NCBI GenBank assembly: GCA_010093515.1
Contig: MU001698.1
Span: 248,001-312,000, forward strand
Direction: 5' to 3'
Length of the DNA: 64,000 nucleotides
Source of the DNA: Lineolata rhizophorae
Lineage: Eukaryota > Ascomycota > Dothideomycetes > Lineolatales > Lineolataceae
Below the pieces are notes generated by a model, which saw only the letters and a list, made by a program, of their open reading frames with translations, did no database searches and was not told the origin of the DNA. Shown piece after piece: positions 33,134 to 44,280 of this stretch. A program made the position numbers and the translations under genes. Position 1 is the stretch's first letter, and every line of letters begins with the position of its first letter.

Positions 33134-36075
33134 ATGATCGTCCGCGAAAGCCCACACAAGCGCAACCGTATGTTCGCGTTCTCTCTTCTTTTCTTTCCTC
33201 GAGACTTTGCTAACCTCGCACGACAGGAAACTCCAGGTCCGACTCTCCCTCTTCCGACCCCTCTGCCTGGCCCCCCAAATCCCCCCATCAGGCCCTCCTC
33301 TCCTCCCCGAGCGGCCGCCGCAAACTCGAGCAAGCCCGCGAGGCGCGACTCGCCGCCTCTCGGTCTGCCCGCGCCTCTCGGGAACGCACGTCTTTATCTC
33401 CCTCACCATCGCCCACCAAGCGGCGCGCACAGCGTCCCACTTCTGCGACATCGGACCGGCTTCACGCTTTCACCAAGGACGAACTGGAAGTCCAAGATGG
33501 CGCTGGAGAGCATGACGAAACCGAAGAAGACGACGAAGAAACGCTTCGGCTCCAGCTTCAAGCCATCGAGGCGCGCCTACGATTAAAGAAGCTTCAAGCC
33601 TCCAAGAAATCCAAGGCCGCCCGGCCTGGCAGCTCAGATGTCGAGGACGGCGACGGGCGCGCGACGAGCAGTAGTAGTGGACGGATCAGCAGAACCGTTG
33701 GAGCGCGGACGGAGTCTTCGCTGTCAACGACAAGCGCGCAGGGACGAGCTTTGTCGGCGGCAAGGGAGGGGCCTGGAGAGAGAGGGGCAGGACGCTGGGT
33801 TGGGGAGAGGGAGCAGGAAGACGTACAGGTTCCTGTGTCGCCGATTAAGCGGGCACAGCCGCCCCAGGAGCAAACGAGTCCAGCGCGTGTGCTGCTGGGC
33901 ATCGACAAGGGGCTGCGTGCACAGGATGTGTCGCTCAAGAGACCGTCGCGCTTCAGAGAAGCATCAGAGGCGTCCCGAGGGGACAAGCTTAGCAGAGCGA
34001 GTTCCGTGCGCACAGCGAGTGGGGGGAGCGGGTTTGGCATGGAGAGTGAAAGGCAGTTGCCCAAGGTTAAGAGCTTTAGTGAGAGGATGGCAGAGAGTAG
34101 GGAAAGGGAAAAGGAGAGACGAGAGAAGGAGGAAAAGAAGGAAAGGAGGGCGGAAAAGAGGAGCAGAGGGTTTGGGATTGACGGGAAGGAGTTAGAGAGG
34201 TATAGGATGGAGCGAGATGAAGGAGAGGATAGGATTATCCGGAATGATGCTAAGATGCCGCCGCCGTCGACATCAAAATCGAAGAGCACGTTGGAGAGAC
34301 AGGAAGGATCTTCACTTTCGAAGTCGCGCTCGACACCTAACCTTCAGACATCTGATCTTTCGTCAACAACGCGTAGCTCATCGACACTTTCCTCCCGCCC
34401 TACGACTTCAACAAGCTCTCATACACCTTTTTCAAACCCTACCCGTTATCCTAACCAGCCTCCCACTCCATACTCACGCCCAAATTCTAGTTTTGACTCT
34501 CCCGTATCTGCTTCCACCAGTGCCAGCACCACAGCCACAGACTCTGCTACAACTATCGAGTCTTATTCCGGACTACACATCTCCAAGCGGCTCATTCCGC
34601 ACAACGTGCTAACTCGGACCTTCGAATCTAAAGCCATGTACCCTCTCCCGCGCCTGCTTAAAGACGTCAAAGCCCCCGACTACAGTATCCCTTTCTCCGA
34701 CGATACCACCTCAGACGACTTTGTCGTTCTCGGCATTATCGCATCCAAGTCGCCGCCACGCGACATTAAGACCTCGCACGTGTCGATCGACCCAGCAACG
34801 GGGGAGCCACCGCCCAAGCCGAAGTTCATGGTGCTTCAGCTCACGGACCTGAAATGGGAGGTGGACCTATACCTCTTCGACGCGGCATTTCGCGCCTTCT
34901 ACAGACTCACGCCAGGGACGCTCATCGCGCTCCTGAATCCAGGCATCATGCCTCCGCGCGCGGACATGGTGTCCGCGCAAACGGGCGCCTTCAGCCTCAA
35001 GATCACCAGCGGCGAAGGCGACGAGCTACTCGAGCTAGGCCGCGCCAGGGATATCGACTGGTGCCAGGCGACGCGCAAGGACGGCACCTCGTGCCCGTCC
35101 TGGGTCGACAAGCGCCACACCAACTACTGCGAGTTCCACGTCAACGCCGAGGTGGCGCGCGCCCGCCGCGGCAGAATGGAAGTGAACTCGATGAGCGGGT
35201 ACAAGGGGAGTTCTGCGACGGGCTCTGGCGGCGGCGGTGCCTTCACAGTGCACGGTGGTGGCGGCGGTCCTGGCTTCGGCCGCGGATCCGGCCGCGGCAG
35301 AGGCGCGCTCGGCTTTGGCGCTGGGGGCAGGGGCGGCGGCGGCTTCAGAGACGACGGCCTCCGCCGCGAGGGCCAGTGGCACGACCGTCACGCGCACGAG
35401 ACGGTCTTCATCGCGCCGAAGGAGTTTGCGCGCGGGGCGGGCACGACGGCGGCGCTGCTGGACGCGGACGAGGACGCGTTTGCGCGGGGCTGCTCGCGGG
35501 AGGAGCTGGTTAGGAGGAGGCGCGTGGAGCGCGAGAGGGAGATGGAGATGTGTAGGAAGTTGGGGAAAGCGGGGACGGGAGGCGGGGTTGGCGGGGAGTA
35601 TTTGAGGGTTAAAGGAGGAGGAGCGGAGGAAAAGAATGGAGAAGGGCAGGCGGGCTCGCTAGAAGAGACGAAGCCGGATGTGGATCCCGCCGCGTTGGGC
35701 CTGTTGGGGCGGACGGCGGGGGATGTGAGGTTGAGTCCGGTCAAGAGGAAGCGTGGGGATAGTACACAGGGATCGCAACAACAGCAGCAGCCCATGGGTT
35801 GGGGCGGGGCGCGGAGGGCTGGGTTGATTTCGGAAACGAAGTTAGTCAGTAGTAGTACTAGAGCTAGAGGGGAGCGGAAGACGTCTCTTGTGAAGCCGGG
35901 AGAGCGGGCAGTGGCAGGTGAGGAAAGTCCCAAGAAGAAGGCACGGTTTATGCTAGCGGAGAAAGGGATTAGGGAGCCGGGGCGGGAGAGTCTCGGTGGA
36001 GCAGAAGTAGGGAAGGGAGATGTTTGGGACGAGATGGGCGAAGAAGATGATGACGAGTTGGACATCATTCGATGA
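33134..36075 (+). CDS. MCM10: Mcm10 DNA replication factor
   Basis: Two exons (33134-33167, 33227-36075) encode 960 residues. The first exon is only 34 nt; its intron (GTATGT donor, CGACAG acceptor) splits an Arg codon. The Mcm10 core starts at about residue 461 (GLHISKRLIPHN) with an OB-fold (PDYSIPFSDD, FVVLGIIASKS, FMVLQLTDLKWEVDLYLFDA, YRLTPGTLIALLNPGIMPP). A CCCH zinc finger follows at about 623-649 with spacing C-x9-C-x11-C-x2-H, including CPSWVDKRHTNYCEFH. Mcm10 binds DNA and CMG helicase during origin firing. The N-terminal 450 residues are charged and coiled-coil-rich (a long Arg/Glu/Lys helix around 315-350). The C-terminal part is Gly-rich then basic. Confidence 0.88.
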
Positions 36076-36448
36076 GCGGCGCCTCTATCTACGACTGGTG
36101 TTCGGCTACTTATTGGACTGAGGGGCGTTCAGCGGAGACACAGTTTTCGCCATTGGTTGAATACTACTTACAGGGCATTCGGGGTATTTCGTTGTTTCCG
36201 ACCTCCATACGTGCCCCGGTCCATAGAGCACGGGCATGTTTCGACGTTCTAACGAGTTCTTTAAAAAGAACAGAGTTTTCTAGACCGAAATTCATCCCAA
36301 GCATATTATATACTATGAATTTTGCCCCGGGTATCTCATGCACATCGTTATATAATCAACAACTCAGGCCCATGTCCCGAAACCTGATCCTGCAGCAAGA
36401 CAACAAACATGATGCATCCCCCAAGTAGCCCGCCGAGCCACTCATTCA
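36076..36448. other. Intergenic, between convergent genes
   Basis: This is the 3' flank shared by the Mcm10 and Duo1 genes. Nothing further is visible. Confidence 0.5.
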
Positions 36449-37289
36449 TCATCCCACTCCCCTCCCTCTCCCCCGACCCCTCGAAGTCCCACTTGAAGCC
36501 GTCGGCCTCCCCACCGTCACTCCTCTGCCCCTTCCCCCTTGCCCGCCCACGCCCACATATCCCGACCCGCTCGCCTTCCCGGCGCCCCCAATTCCCGGCC
36601 TACTCCGCGTGCCCCTCACCTTAACGCTCCCTCTCCTCCCCGGAGCCGCGGCCGCGGCCTCGCGCCTGCGCTCCTCCTCTTCTGCCCTGCGGGCGGCGGC
36701 CTCGCGACGGGCGCGTTCCTCCGCTTCGCGCCGTACGGCGGCCTCGGCGGCCGCGGCGCGCTCCGACTCCGCGTCCGCCAGGTCCTGGGTCGCGCCGGGC
36801 CAGGCCGGGTTGAGGATGAGGCGCTGGGTGTGCTCGGTCTGAGAGAGGATGCGCGTCCAGGTGTTAAGGAGGGTGGTAGTGGAGTGAGTCGTTGCGGAGA
36901 CAGTCTGGAAGACGCGCAGGCGTGTTAGCGGATGCTGTCGTCACAATGGACGTGTGTAATGGGCGTCTTACCTCCATGTTCCTCTTTGCCTTCTCCAGGC
37001 TCTCCACCGCCGACTCGATCACCTCGTTCACGCGCCGCACGCTGGCGAGCTCGCGCCGTAGAGCCGCCTCGCGTGCTTGCTCCGCATCGAAGCCCGATTC
37101 GCGCGGCGCGGACTTGCTGCCGCCTTCTGCAGTGCCGGCACCGGAGTCGTCCTTGCTCTGCACGCCATTATCCTGGCCGCCAATTGCTTCGGCTGCCTTC
37201 AGTTTTGCCTTGTCCTTGGCGTCGGGTAACGGGGAGTCGAAAAGCGCGTCCGCATCCGAGTCGGACAGATCGAGGTTAGGTGTCGACAT
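36449..37289 (-). CDS. DUO1: DASH/Dam1 kinetochore complex subunit Duo1
   Basis: Two exons (37289-36972, 36904-36449) encode 257 residues. The 67-nt intron (GTAAGA donor, TTCCAG acceptor) joins LEKAKRNME to TVSATTHSTTTLLNTWTRIL. The Duo1 domain spans about residues 72-145: ELASVRRVNEVIESAVESLE, then ILSQTEHTQRLILNPAWPGA. An Ala/Arg/Glu helix (about 150-185) and a Gly/Arg-rich tail follow. Duo1 is part of the ring complex that couples kinetochores to microtubule ends. The second exon contains no ATG in frame until late, so a simple frame search would miss it. Two ACGCGT sites lie upstream. Confidence 0.85.
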
Positions 37290-37323
37290 TGACAGGAAAT
37301 GATAGTGAAAATACGCAGTCAGG

Positions 37324-37329
37324 ACGCGT
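37324..37329. promoter_or_regulatory. MCB-type ACGCGT site, Duo1-proximal
   Basis: A perfect ACGCGT lies 35 bases upstream of the Duo1 start codon. It may be promoter or leader. The role is inferred from motif identity with the yeast MCB element. Confidence 0.4.
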
Positions 37330-37483
37330 ATCTGGTTTGCAAGCCGTAATTAAAAAGAACTAAGTTCGAAGCAACACTGATTAGGGTGGCCGTTAGCTGT
37401 GCGATTGCGAGATGGCTTCTTCGAAGAGCGGTGTTGATGGGCGGTGTGTGGGGTTGGGCAGCGGTGGGACGTGTCGACACTTT

Positions 37484-37489
37484 ACGCGT
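37484..37489. promoter_or_regulatory. MCB-type ACGCGT site, Duo1-distal
   Basis: A second perfect ACGCGT lies 195 bases upstream of the Duo1 start, in the context TTTACGCGTGCGCGTGTC, which adds a near-copy GCGCGT. Confidence 0.45.
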
Positions 37490-37827
37490 GCGCGTGTCAA
37501 GCGGAAACGGAGCAGGCTATGCACGTGACTGCTCTTCCATCCCTTCGTCGGTCTCACAGCCTCCTTTCTACATTTCGATCTCCTTTAAGAATCGCTTCAT
37601 GCCTAAACTCGAAGTACTTAAATGACTGTGGCCTTGGAAGACTCAATGCTTACACCATCCTCTGAGACTCGTCATCAGAGGCTAACACTATTTGCCTATG
37701 CCAATTTTATCCTGGGTGTATCACTGCCAAAAATGACTTCCCCGCAGCCATCGAACTTCCTACCAACGGACAAAATGTTGAGCTGATCCTCGTTCTGAAC
37801 AAAACTAGTGTGAAACGGAGCATTGCC

Positions 37828-39105
37828 TCAAGCACACAGGTCAATGGCCCCAGGTAGTGCTAAATAGTCAAGATCGCTTGCGTCTCCAGAGAAACTGATG
37901 GTATATTCCATCATCCTCGGCAGATTCCGATACATGGTCTCATCAATAGGGACACCGTATGGCGGATCAAGGACGTTAATGAGAAGGCCCACCCGGAACA
38001 AATCGTTGATGGCTGGTAAGTCATTGTCAAGCTTTTGTTGTATAACCGTAGGGCACTGGTGGTACAGTGCATGCCAAAATTTCCTATCCCACGAGCGGCG
38101 GTCGGGGGGAAAGACCCACGTCCCATTCTGCATTCCGCTAAGTTCGAGGATGCCGGCCCAGCCGATGCCGAATGGAAGGAATGCATGACCATGACAGTCG
38201 GGCTTGAGAAATCCCTCCCATTCGTCAAAGACTTCCGGTTCAAGGCCCTTCAAGATGAAACCATGCATACTCAGCGTGCCTTCCACAAATTTGTCACCTA
38301 GAGAATGCAGGAGGATACCCTCGGGCATCTCGCTGATCTTGTCTACCTTCTTAATGACCTGTCGAATGCAGACACTGACGTCTGCTGATCGCGCAACCCT
38401 ACGTCGCTCGTTTATTTCTAGTAGATGCAACAAATGCGGCAAAAGCTGATGATTATAAACCAGAGCACCATTGCCGCGCGCCCACATGCCACGACCGAGC
38501 TGTGTTCCTGCCGATATAACGTATCTCAGTGTCCATGGTTCTGGTGTGAGAAAGTTGAGCGAGTAGATACTGTCCTCGTTCGCGTATAACTCGTATATTT
38601 CAAGGTCTCCATGGTTGAAAAGCTTCATGCAGTGAACACCGCCACTATCATTGGCAATAGGGCTAGTCATATTCTGGACAACCGTCTCAATGTGCCGCAT
38701 TCCCAACTGTAACGTGGAACTTATTAAGGCGATTGGTGGACTGAGCACAGGTAAGGTGGAAGGCTGGTCGAGGTCTAGTCCTAAAATAGTCCAAGTTTCT
38801 GTCTCTGTCTTCATCTTCGGCTGGGCCGTGTATTTTAGCTCCAAATTACGCTCCAAAGCATGTGCATTTAAAAATGGTAGCAAGTTATAATGTTTCCGGA
38901 ACTCGTTTTCCCAATCTGTGTCAATGGATCGACATCGAATAGGCCAGATATGAAGAACATTCCGCTTTCCGGACTTTGTTCGCTTGCCGAAACCTGAGGA
39001 ATCTCGTAGCCCTCCGAAGGCCGCATTCCCCTCCGCATTTGACGGACCGGCGGCATCTAACTGTATCTCGGTGAGGCGTTGACTCCTACGTGATAGCATC
39101 TTCAA
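37828..39105 (-). CDS. Uncharacterised protein, no recognised domain
   Basis: An uninterrupted frame of 425 codons starts with two close Met (39105 and 39099). The protein is evenly mixed and globular in character, rich in Trp, Leu and aromatic residues (HIWPIRCRSIDTDWENEF, FLKPDCHGHAFLPFGIGWAG), without signal peptide or transmembrane helix. It lacks the low-complexity tracts of the neighbouring genes and its codons are clearly less GC-biased at the third position. I recognise no family. The isolated position between two AT-rich gene-free stretches suggests a lineage-restricted or acquired gene, but this is inference. Confidence 0.65.
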   Translation of the reverse strand: MKMLSRRSQRLTEIQLDAAGPSNAEGNAAFGGLRDSSGFGKRTKSGKRNVLHIWPIRCRSIDTDWENEFRKHYNLLPFLNAHALERNLELKYTAQPKMKTETETWTILGLDLDQPSTLPVLSPPIALISSTLQLGMRHIETVVQNMTSPIANDSGGVHCMKLFNHGDLEIYELYANEDSIYSLNFLTPEPWTLRYVISAGTQLGRGMWARGNGALVYNHQLLPHLLHLLEINERRRVARSADVSVCIRQVIKKVDKISEMPEGILLHSLGDKFVEGTLSMHGFILKGLEPEVFDEWEGFLKPDCHGHAFLPFGIGWAGILELSGMQNGTWVFPPDRRSWDRKFWHALYHQCPTVIQQKLDNDLPAINDLFRVGLLINVLDPPYGVPIDETMYRNLPRMMEYTISFSGDASDLDYLALPGAIDLCA

Positions 39106-40346
39106 GCACTATCGGCCCGACAAATCGACACCAATGAGAGATGTTGCCGAAGTGTGCGAACGCAGAGGCTAGAATATAGGAAATCTAGATTGACAAGAAA
39201 GGGTGGGCCGAGAAAGTTAGAGAAGCAGCCTTATTTATGACTATAGGAATGTCGAAGTTCAAAGACTAAGCACTGTAGGAGCACTTTATAAAGAAGTTTC
39301 GGGGCAAATTGAGTCACTAGATTATGATTTCCTAGTTCTTGTCCGTATGTGAAGGTCAATGAAGTAAGGGTGAACTAGCCGGCGTGCTAGCCAACAAAAC
39401 AAGTCGTGCATACTTTTGTGATACCGAAAGTAGTAGCGCAATTTGTCTTTACTACTAAGGGTCATGGTTCAACTGCTTCTGGGTAGCTAGTATGCTATGC
39501 CCTGAACAATTGTTATTCGTATTTTCTTTACAGATGCTACAGCTTTGCTCATCATACAGCAACATGGCTCTCTGGGTGACTCTATGTACTTAGAATAGTT
39601 GGTTAAGTTACTAATACCTATCGAAGAGGGTTTGCTAGCAATTCAACTTTGTCATTTAACACTTTCTACATCTTGCGGCCTTATATTATACTACTGCTAC
39701 TGTCACTAGAAGCTTCACTTTGTCTGTGGACAATGTAACGTCATCGAAGGCTAGAACAAGTAACAACCCCAATTTTGAACCAACCCACTCGTGAACGTAC
39801 CTAATCGCAACAGCCATACCTTTTAGACGTTCTGAGAAATCGTAGAGAACGAATCCTGATCAGATAAAGTAATTCTTGGAGTATTCAACATAAGGCTTGA
39901 CTTAGGATCCATTCTTGCACATTGTATATTCGAAAATTGACCAGAATAGCCTCGAAAGAGTCATTAATTATCGGAAATGAAACAGAATCCGATCCTCTGA
40001 TGTCATTCAGACATTAAGTTATGCAGCAGATCCGGCATCCCTAAACCCACCAAGCGTTTGCTTGCTCAGAGCCCCTTCATTTTCACCCCTAATAGATACC
40101 TAATAGATACCCAATTCAAATTTCACGTGACCTTAATAATCCGCTCGGGAAACCGAGAATTGCCCGCCATGCATGCGATATCGTCACGGTCGGGGGGCGT
40201 CTTTCCTCTCCGACACGTGAAATGCGCAAGAACCTGCTCTCCACAGAACAACTTTCGGGACGGAAAAATACTCAGGAATTAAAGGATCGCGCTCAAGTGC
40301 TACCCGCGACCGTAAATTCGAATCCTCGAATCAAGAGTCACGCGCA
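39106..40346. other. AT-rich gene-free region
   Basis: About 1.2 kb of AT-rich sequence without a supportable frame lies upstream of the unrecognised gene and the second SDR gene. The last 100 bases are the SDR promoter and leader. Confidence 0.5.
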
Positions 40347-41344
40347 ATGGCCGGCCCAGTCGTAATCCTCACCGGCGCATCTCGAGGTGCGTAAATCAAC
40401 TTGTCCAACCACCAATAAACCCCCCATACTCTACTAAGTAATTGGCCCCGAAACCCGCTAACATGTGACCTTCCCATCGCTTCCCTTGCCCCTTAGGCAT
40501 CGGCCTCGCCGTCGCGCACTACCTGCTCTCGCAGCAAGCGCGCCTCGTGGTCGTCGCGCGCAGCCAGGCTCCGCTCGAGGAGCTGCGCGCCGCGCACCCG
40601 GAACAGGTCCGCGCGCTGGCCGGCGACCTGGGCGACGTGTCGTTCGCGGCGCGGGCGGCGGCGGCCGCCAAAGAGGCGTGGGGCCGCATTGACGCCGTGG
40701 TGGTGAACCACGGGACGCTGAATCCCGTGAAGCGAGTCGCGGACAGCGCCGCGGCGGAGTGGCAGCGGGGGTTCGACATCAACGTACACTCGGCGGTGGC
40801 TCTCGTAAGTGGGCAGACGTGGAAGGATCCGATTGCGATTTATCTGGCTATGGGGCGTATATCTAACCAGCTACCACCCGTCCGCAGATCCAAGCCTCCC
40901 TGCCCTCTCTCCGTGCCAGCCACGGCCGCATCTTGCTTGTTTCCTCTGGCGCGGCCATAGAAGCCTACGTGGCATGGGGCGTCTACGGGGCAAGCAAGGC
41001 GGTGCTGAACCACCTTGCCTTGACGCTCGCCGTCGAGGAGCCCGATGTGACCACTGTGAGCATCCGGCCGGGTGTGGTCGACACTGAGATGCAGCGCGAG
41101 GTTCGCGACGTCAACGACATGGACCCGGCGGTCCGCGCGAGGTTCATAGAGCTTAAGGCTACGGGCGGCTTGTTGAAGCCCGAGCAGCCGGGCAATGTCA
41201 TCGCGAAGCTGGCGCTGAATGCACCGAAGGAGCTGAGTGGAAAATTCCTCTCGTAAGTGCATGCGGAAGTTATTAATTGCTGTTCTTTTCTGACCGCTAT
41301 ATCGTAGATGGAATGACGGCCGGCTTGCTGCTTTTCAGGATTAA
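40347..41344 (+). CDS. Short-chain dehydrogenase/reductase, Irc24-like
   Basis: Four exons (40347-40386, 40497-40804, 40888-41252, 41308-41344) give 249 residues. The first intron joins VVILTGASR to GIGLAVAHYLL, the glycine-rich cofactor motif. VVVNHGTLNP, ILLVSSG and the catalytic VYGASKAVLNH follow, then SIRPGVVDTEMQ. The final exon of 37 nt adds WNDGRLAAFQD, matching the expected C-terminus (GKFLSWND); reading through the donor would instead stop right after FLS. The pattern resembles the yeast Irc24/Yir036c benzil-reductase and sepiapterin-reductase group of NADPH-dependent SDRs. The physiological substrate is unknown. Confidence 0.85.
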
Positions 41345-42734
41345 AAACGCTCTGGGCGGGTACACTGTAAGGTGAGAGCCTTGACCTCCATGTCAGTATA
41401 AGTCAAGCAAAAGCAGAGTAGACGAGAAAGGGCGCGCGATTGAAATCAGTCGAAAGATGAAAAGCTCGAAACGATTAAAAGCAGCATGAGGCAGAGTGCC
41501 TTCAGACTTAGCATGGAATATCGTTTTGTCATCATACAATGTGCTGGACACAGCGAGAAATAGAATGATAACTCACATTTCACAATGTCGTATCCACTGG
41601 TGATGCTAGATGTGTTCGTACAGGTTTGAGAACTAGTCATATGGATCAAAGTCACTCTGGCGACGACTGTTAGTTTCTTAGCGCTCCGAGGCATGATCGT
41701 AACAAAGAATCCAATGAGTCTCCTCAGTGGTTGAAGACTATGTCCACATTGTGAAGTCGGAATTCGATAGTACACTGTTTATGCATCATTGGAGGGGATA
41801 AATTATTAGTTAGAGGGACAGTGGACCAACCTGTGCATTGAACAGGAGCAATGACCGCCAGAAATGGCGCATGCTTCACGCTTATCATAGTGATGCCCGA
41901 AGGCATTGCCGGGGTGGTAGCGAACAAATCTCATTACGTCCTGGTGGTATCTGTAGTAATCCCACGTACGCATATAGTCTACGCCAATCACGCATGTACG
42001 GCGAGAAACCTCTTGCGCGCACTTCCTATAGGACGACCAAAAGAGCGACGGCCGATATATGGTGCAACGTCTACTATATTCGCGCCGACCTTCGAGCCCA
42101 ACTGCTGAAGAGATTCGCCAGAAAAGAAGTTAGCACAAAACTCTTCAAACAACAGACGCAAGGTTGGGTCCAGTTCAAAGCTTCATCAGAGGGTCCAGTT
42201 TGGGTTGAGTTTGGGTTGGACGTGTAATCACCACGGTTTCGTATGATAGGGGCGACACAGATGATCATCATAAAGAGAGTTGAAGGGGAATGTACAGTAC
42301 AGCGTATGCACTTACCATTACGCACTCTGCCAGCTCGCCATTGTCGTGTGGTTAGCGTGTTGGGCGTGGATGAAGAGCTGGAGAGGAAGAAAAAGAGTCG
42401 AGGTGCGCGAAGAAAACTCCCTTCCTTGCAGGCGGTAAATCCGGCGCGCCAAGACGCGGCCCGTGCGCCGGGCAATCGCCACAAGGCAACAAGGGCTAGG
42501 GTGGTGAGGCAGCTCGCGGCGCCTGGCCCTTCTTTGGCCGCATAAAAGCAGAGGCCCATCCTGCCCCACGGGTTCTGTTCTGTTCAGAAATGCTGGAGCT
42601 CCGCCGACACTGCTGCCGCCGCCGCGCCCTCTCGCAACGTATCGTCGTCCCGCGCACGGCGCACTCCCGCGTCGCGCTGTCCCGTCGTCGAAGCTGTTAG
42701 CTGGGTCGTTCCGCCTGCTGCGAAACAACACGCC
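41345..42734. other. Gene-free region upstream of NC2-beta
   Basis: No gene is firmly supported. A short minus-strand frame at 41806-41972 encodes a Cys-containing peptide after a Lys-Arg pair. A CATAAAAG box at 42541-42548 lies about 190 bases before the NC2-beta start and may be its TATA-like element. Confidence 0.4.
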
Positions 42735-43550
42735 ATGTCCGATCGCGAGTTCGGAGGTAGGTGTCGTGTTTGTTGCTTCCGCTGCGGGTTGCGTCGGGTT
42801 AAGGCGCCCTGCGGGCTGCTTGCTTTTTTGGTCTTGCAGTGCGGGTGCCCTTGAGCTTTGCGACGGATGCTAATCGCGTTTGTTTGTCACAGGAAACGAC
42901 GACCTGAGCCTTCCCAAGGGTATGTTGCCGGATGCCTTTGCCCACGCCGCCATGGTCGCACAATTCTCGACGCCATCCGCGCTTTGCTTCGCATGCGCAC
43001 AATACGCCCATCTTTCCGGAGTCCGTGGGTGTCCGCCTGGCTAACGTGCGCGCAAACAGCCACGGTCCAAAAGATCATCTCAGAGATCCTCGCCCACGAT
43101 CCGGGCGTGGGCTTCGCCAAGGAAACACGCGACCTGCTCATCGAGTGCTGCGTCGAGTTCATCACGCTCGTGTCCTCCGAAGCCAACGACATCGCCGAGA
43201 AGGAAGCCAAGAAGACCATCGCGTGCGAGCACGTCAAGGCCGCGCTCGAAGAGCTCGGGTTCAACGACTACGTCGGCGACATCCTCGAGGTGGCGGGCGA
43301 GCATCGCCGGCAGCAGGTGGTATGTCTTCCCGCCTTCCACACATATTATTTACTGGGCGCATCGGGAGAGCGGCCCCATGAGCGAATTGAGGACTCGGAA
43401 GCTGATACGGTAGAAACGTGGTAGACGCGCGAGAAGAAACAAAACAAAATGGACCAGAGCGGCCTGACGGAGGAGGAGCTGCTCCGGCAGCAACAAGAGC
43501 TCTTCCGCAGTGCGACGGACAAGTTCAACTCGGCACCACACGAGTCCTGA
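42735..43550 (+). CDS. NCB2: NC2-beta (Dr1-like) negative cofactor of TBP
   Basis: Four exons (42735-42756, 42893-42919, 43060-43319, 43425-43550) encode 144 residues. The first two are only 22 and 27 nt. They join MSDREFGG to NDDLSLPKATVQKIISEIL, the start of the histone fold. The fold continues through CVEFITLVSSEANDIAEKE and KKTIACEHVKAALEELGF, followed by YVGDILEVAGEHR. The last exon yields a Gln/Glu-rich tail (GLTEEELLRQQQELFRSATD) after the acceptor at 43424. With NC2-alpha it clamps TBP on promoters and represses or redistributes Pol II initiation. Length and order match Dr1/Ncb2 of other fungi. Confidence 0.88.
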
Positions 43551-44280
43551 GGCCACTTCGGCACGACAATGGTGGTCTTTCCTCTCTCCTTCCATGGGAT
43601 GGCGCACATACCGGGCGTTTATGGCGCTATGCGGTGTTCGATGGCGCCTTTGCTAGGTTGTGGTTAACCAGGGCTCATTTGCATGGCGGGGTTCTTTGTG
43701 GGCGGGCTCATGGCTGCAAATAGATGTGTAGGAGGATAATTTATGGGGACCACTCTGTGTGTGTGTGTGATTATCGGCGCCGTAGAATGTGATCATGTAG
43801 AATTGTATGAAAGAAGAACCCGTTTGCAGGAATATCAAGCAGTTTGGACGGCGGTCCCGCTGCGCGTTCGAGAGCCCTCCGAGGCACCCAGTCACATTCC
43901 TCACTCATTACGTTCGCGACAGCTATGTGCGTCCAGGGAACATATGCTCGGTAACCTAATCCGTGTTTCGACCGACGCAAAATATTCTCGAACAGCAAAC
44001 CTCGCCAAACTGTGGCGCAGCAGCATAGTGGCGGTGCAAATGACGTTTCGCCCAGTGCCCAGAAGCCGCCTGCACCCCGTGCCACGCCGCCCGCCGGGCG
44101 CTTTAGACATCCACCAGTCATCCATCCACCGCAGCCGCCTGCCGCTCGCCGCTCTCCACCGCCGCCTACGTACCTACCTACGTAACATTGCCGCCTCCAT
44201 CGTTCAACGAGACGGACAGCACGACGACCTACACTACGGCCGCCCACTCCTGAATTTCTGCCGCTCACCCCGCGCTCGCC
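43551..44280. other. Intergenic, promoter of the Did2 gene
   Basis: No gene is seen between NC2-beta and Did2, which lie on the same strand. A TACGTACCTACCTACGTA stretch lies near 44166-44183, about 100 bases upstream of the Did2 start. Confidence 0.5.

Larger units (their letters stand above)
37290..37827. promoter_or_regulatory. Duo1 upstream region / downstream flank of the unknown gene
   Basis: The part next to 37289 is the Duo1 promoter and carries two ACGCGT motifs; the remainder is AT-rich 3' flank of the unrecognised minus-strand gene. No gene is seen. Confidence 0.5.

Noticed and set aside
41953-41972. Alpha-pheromone-like precursor
   Set aside because: There is a single Lys-Arg-bounded Cys peptide without repeats, signal peptide or the usual Trp-Cys...Cys-Trp pattern.
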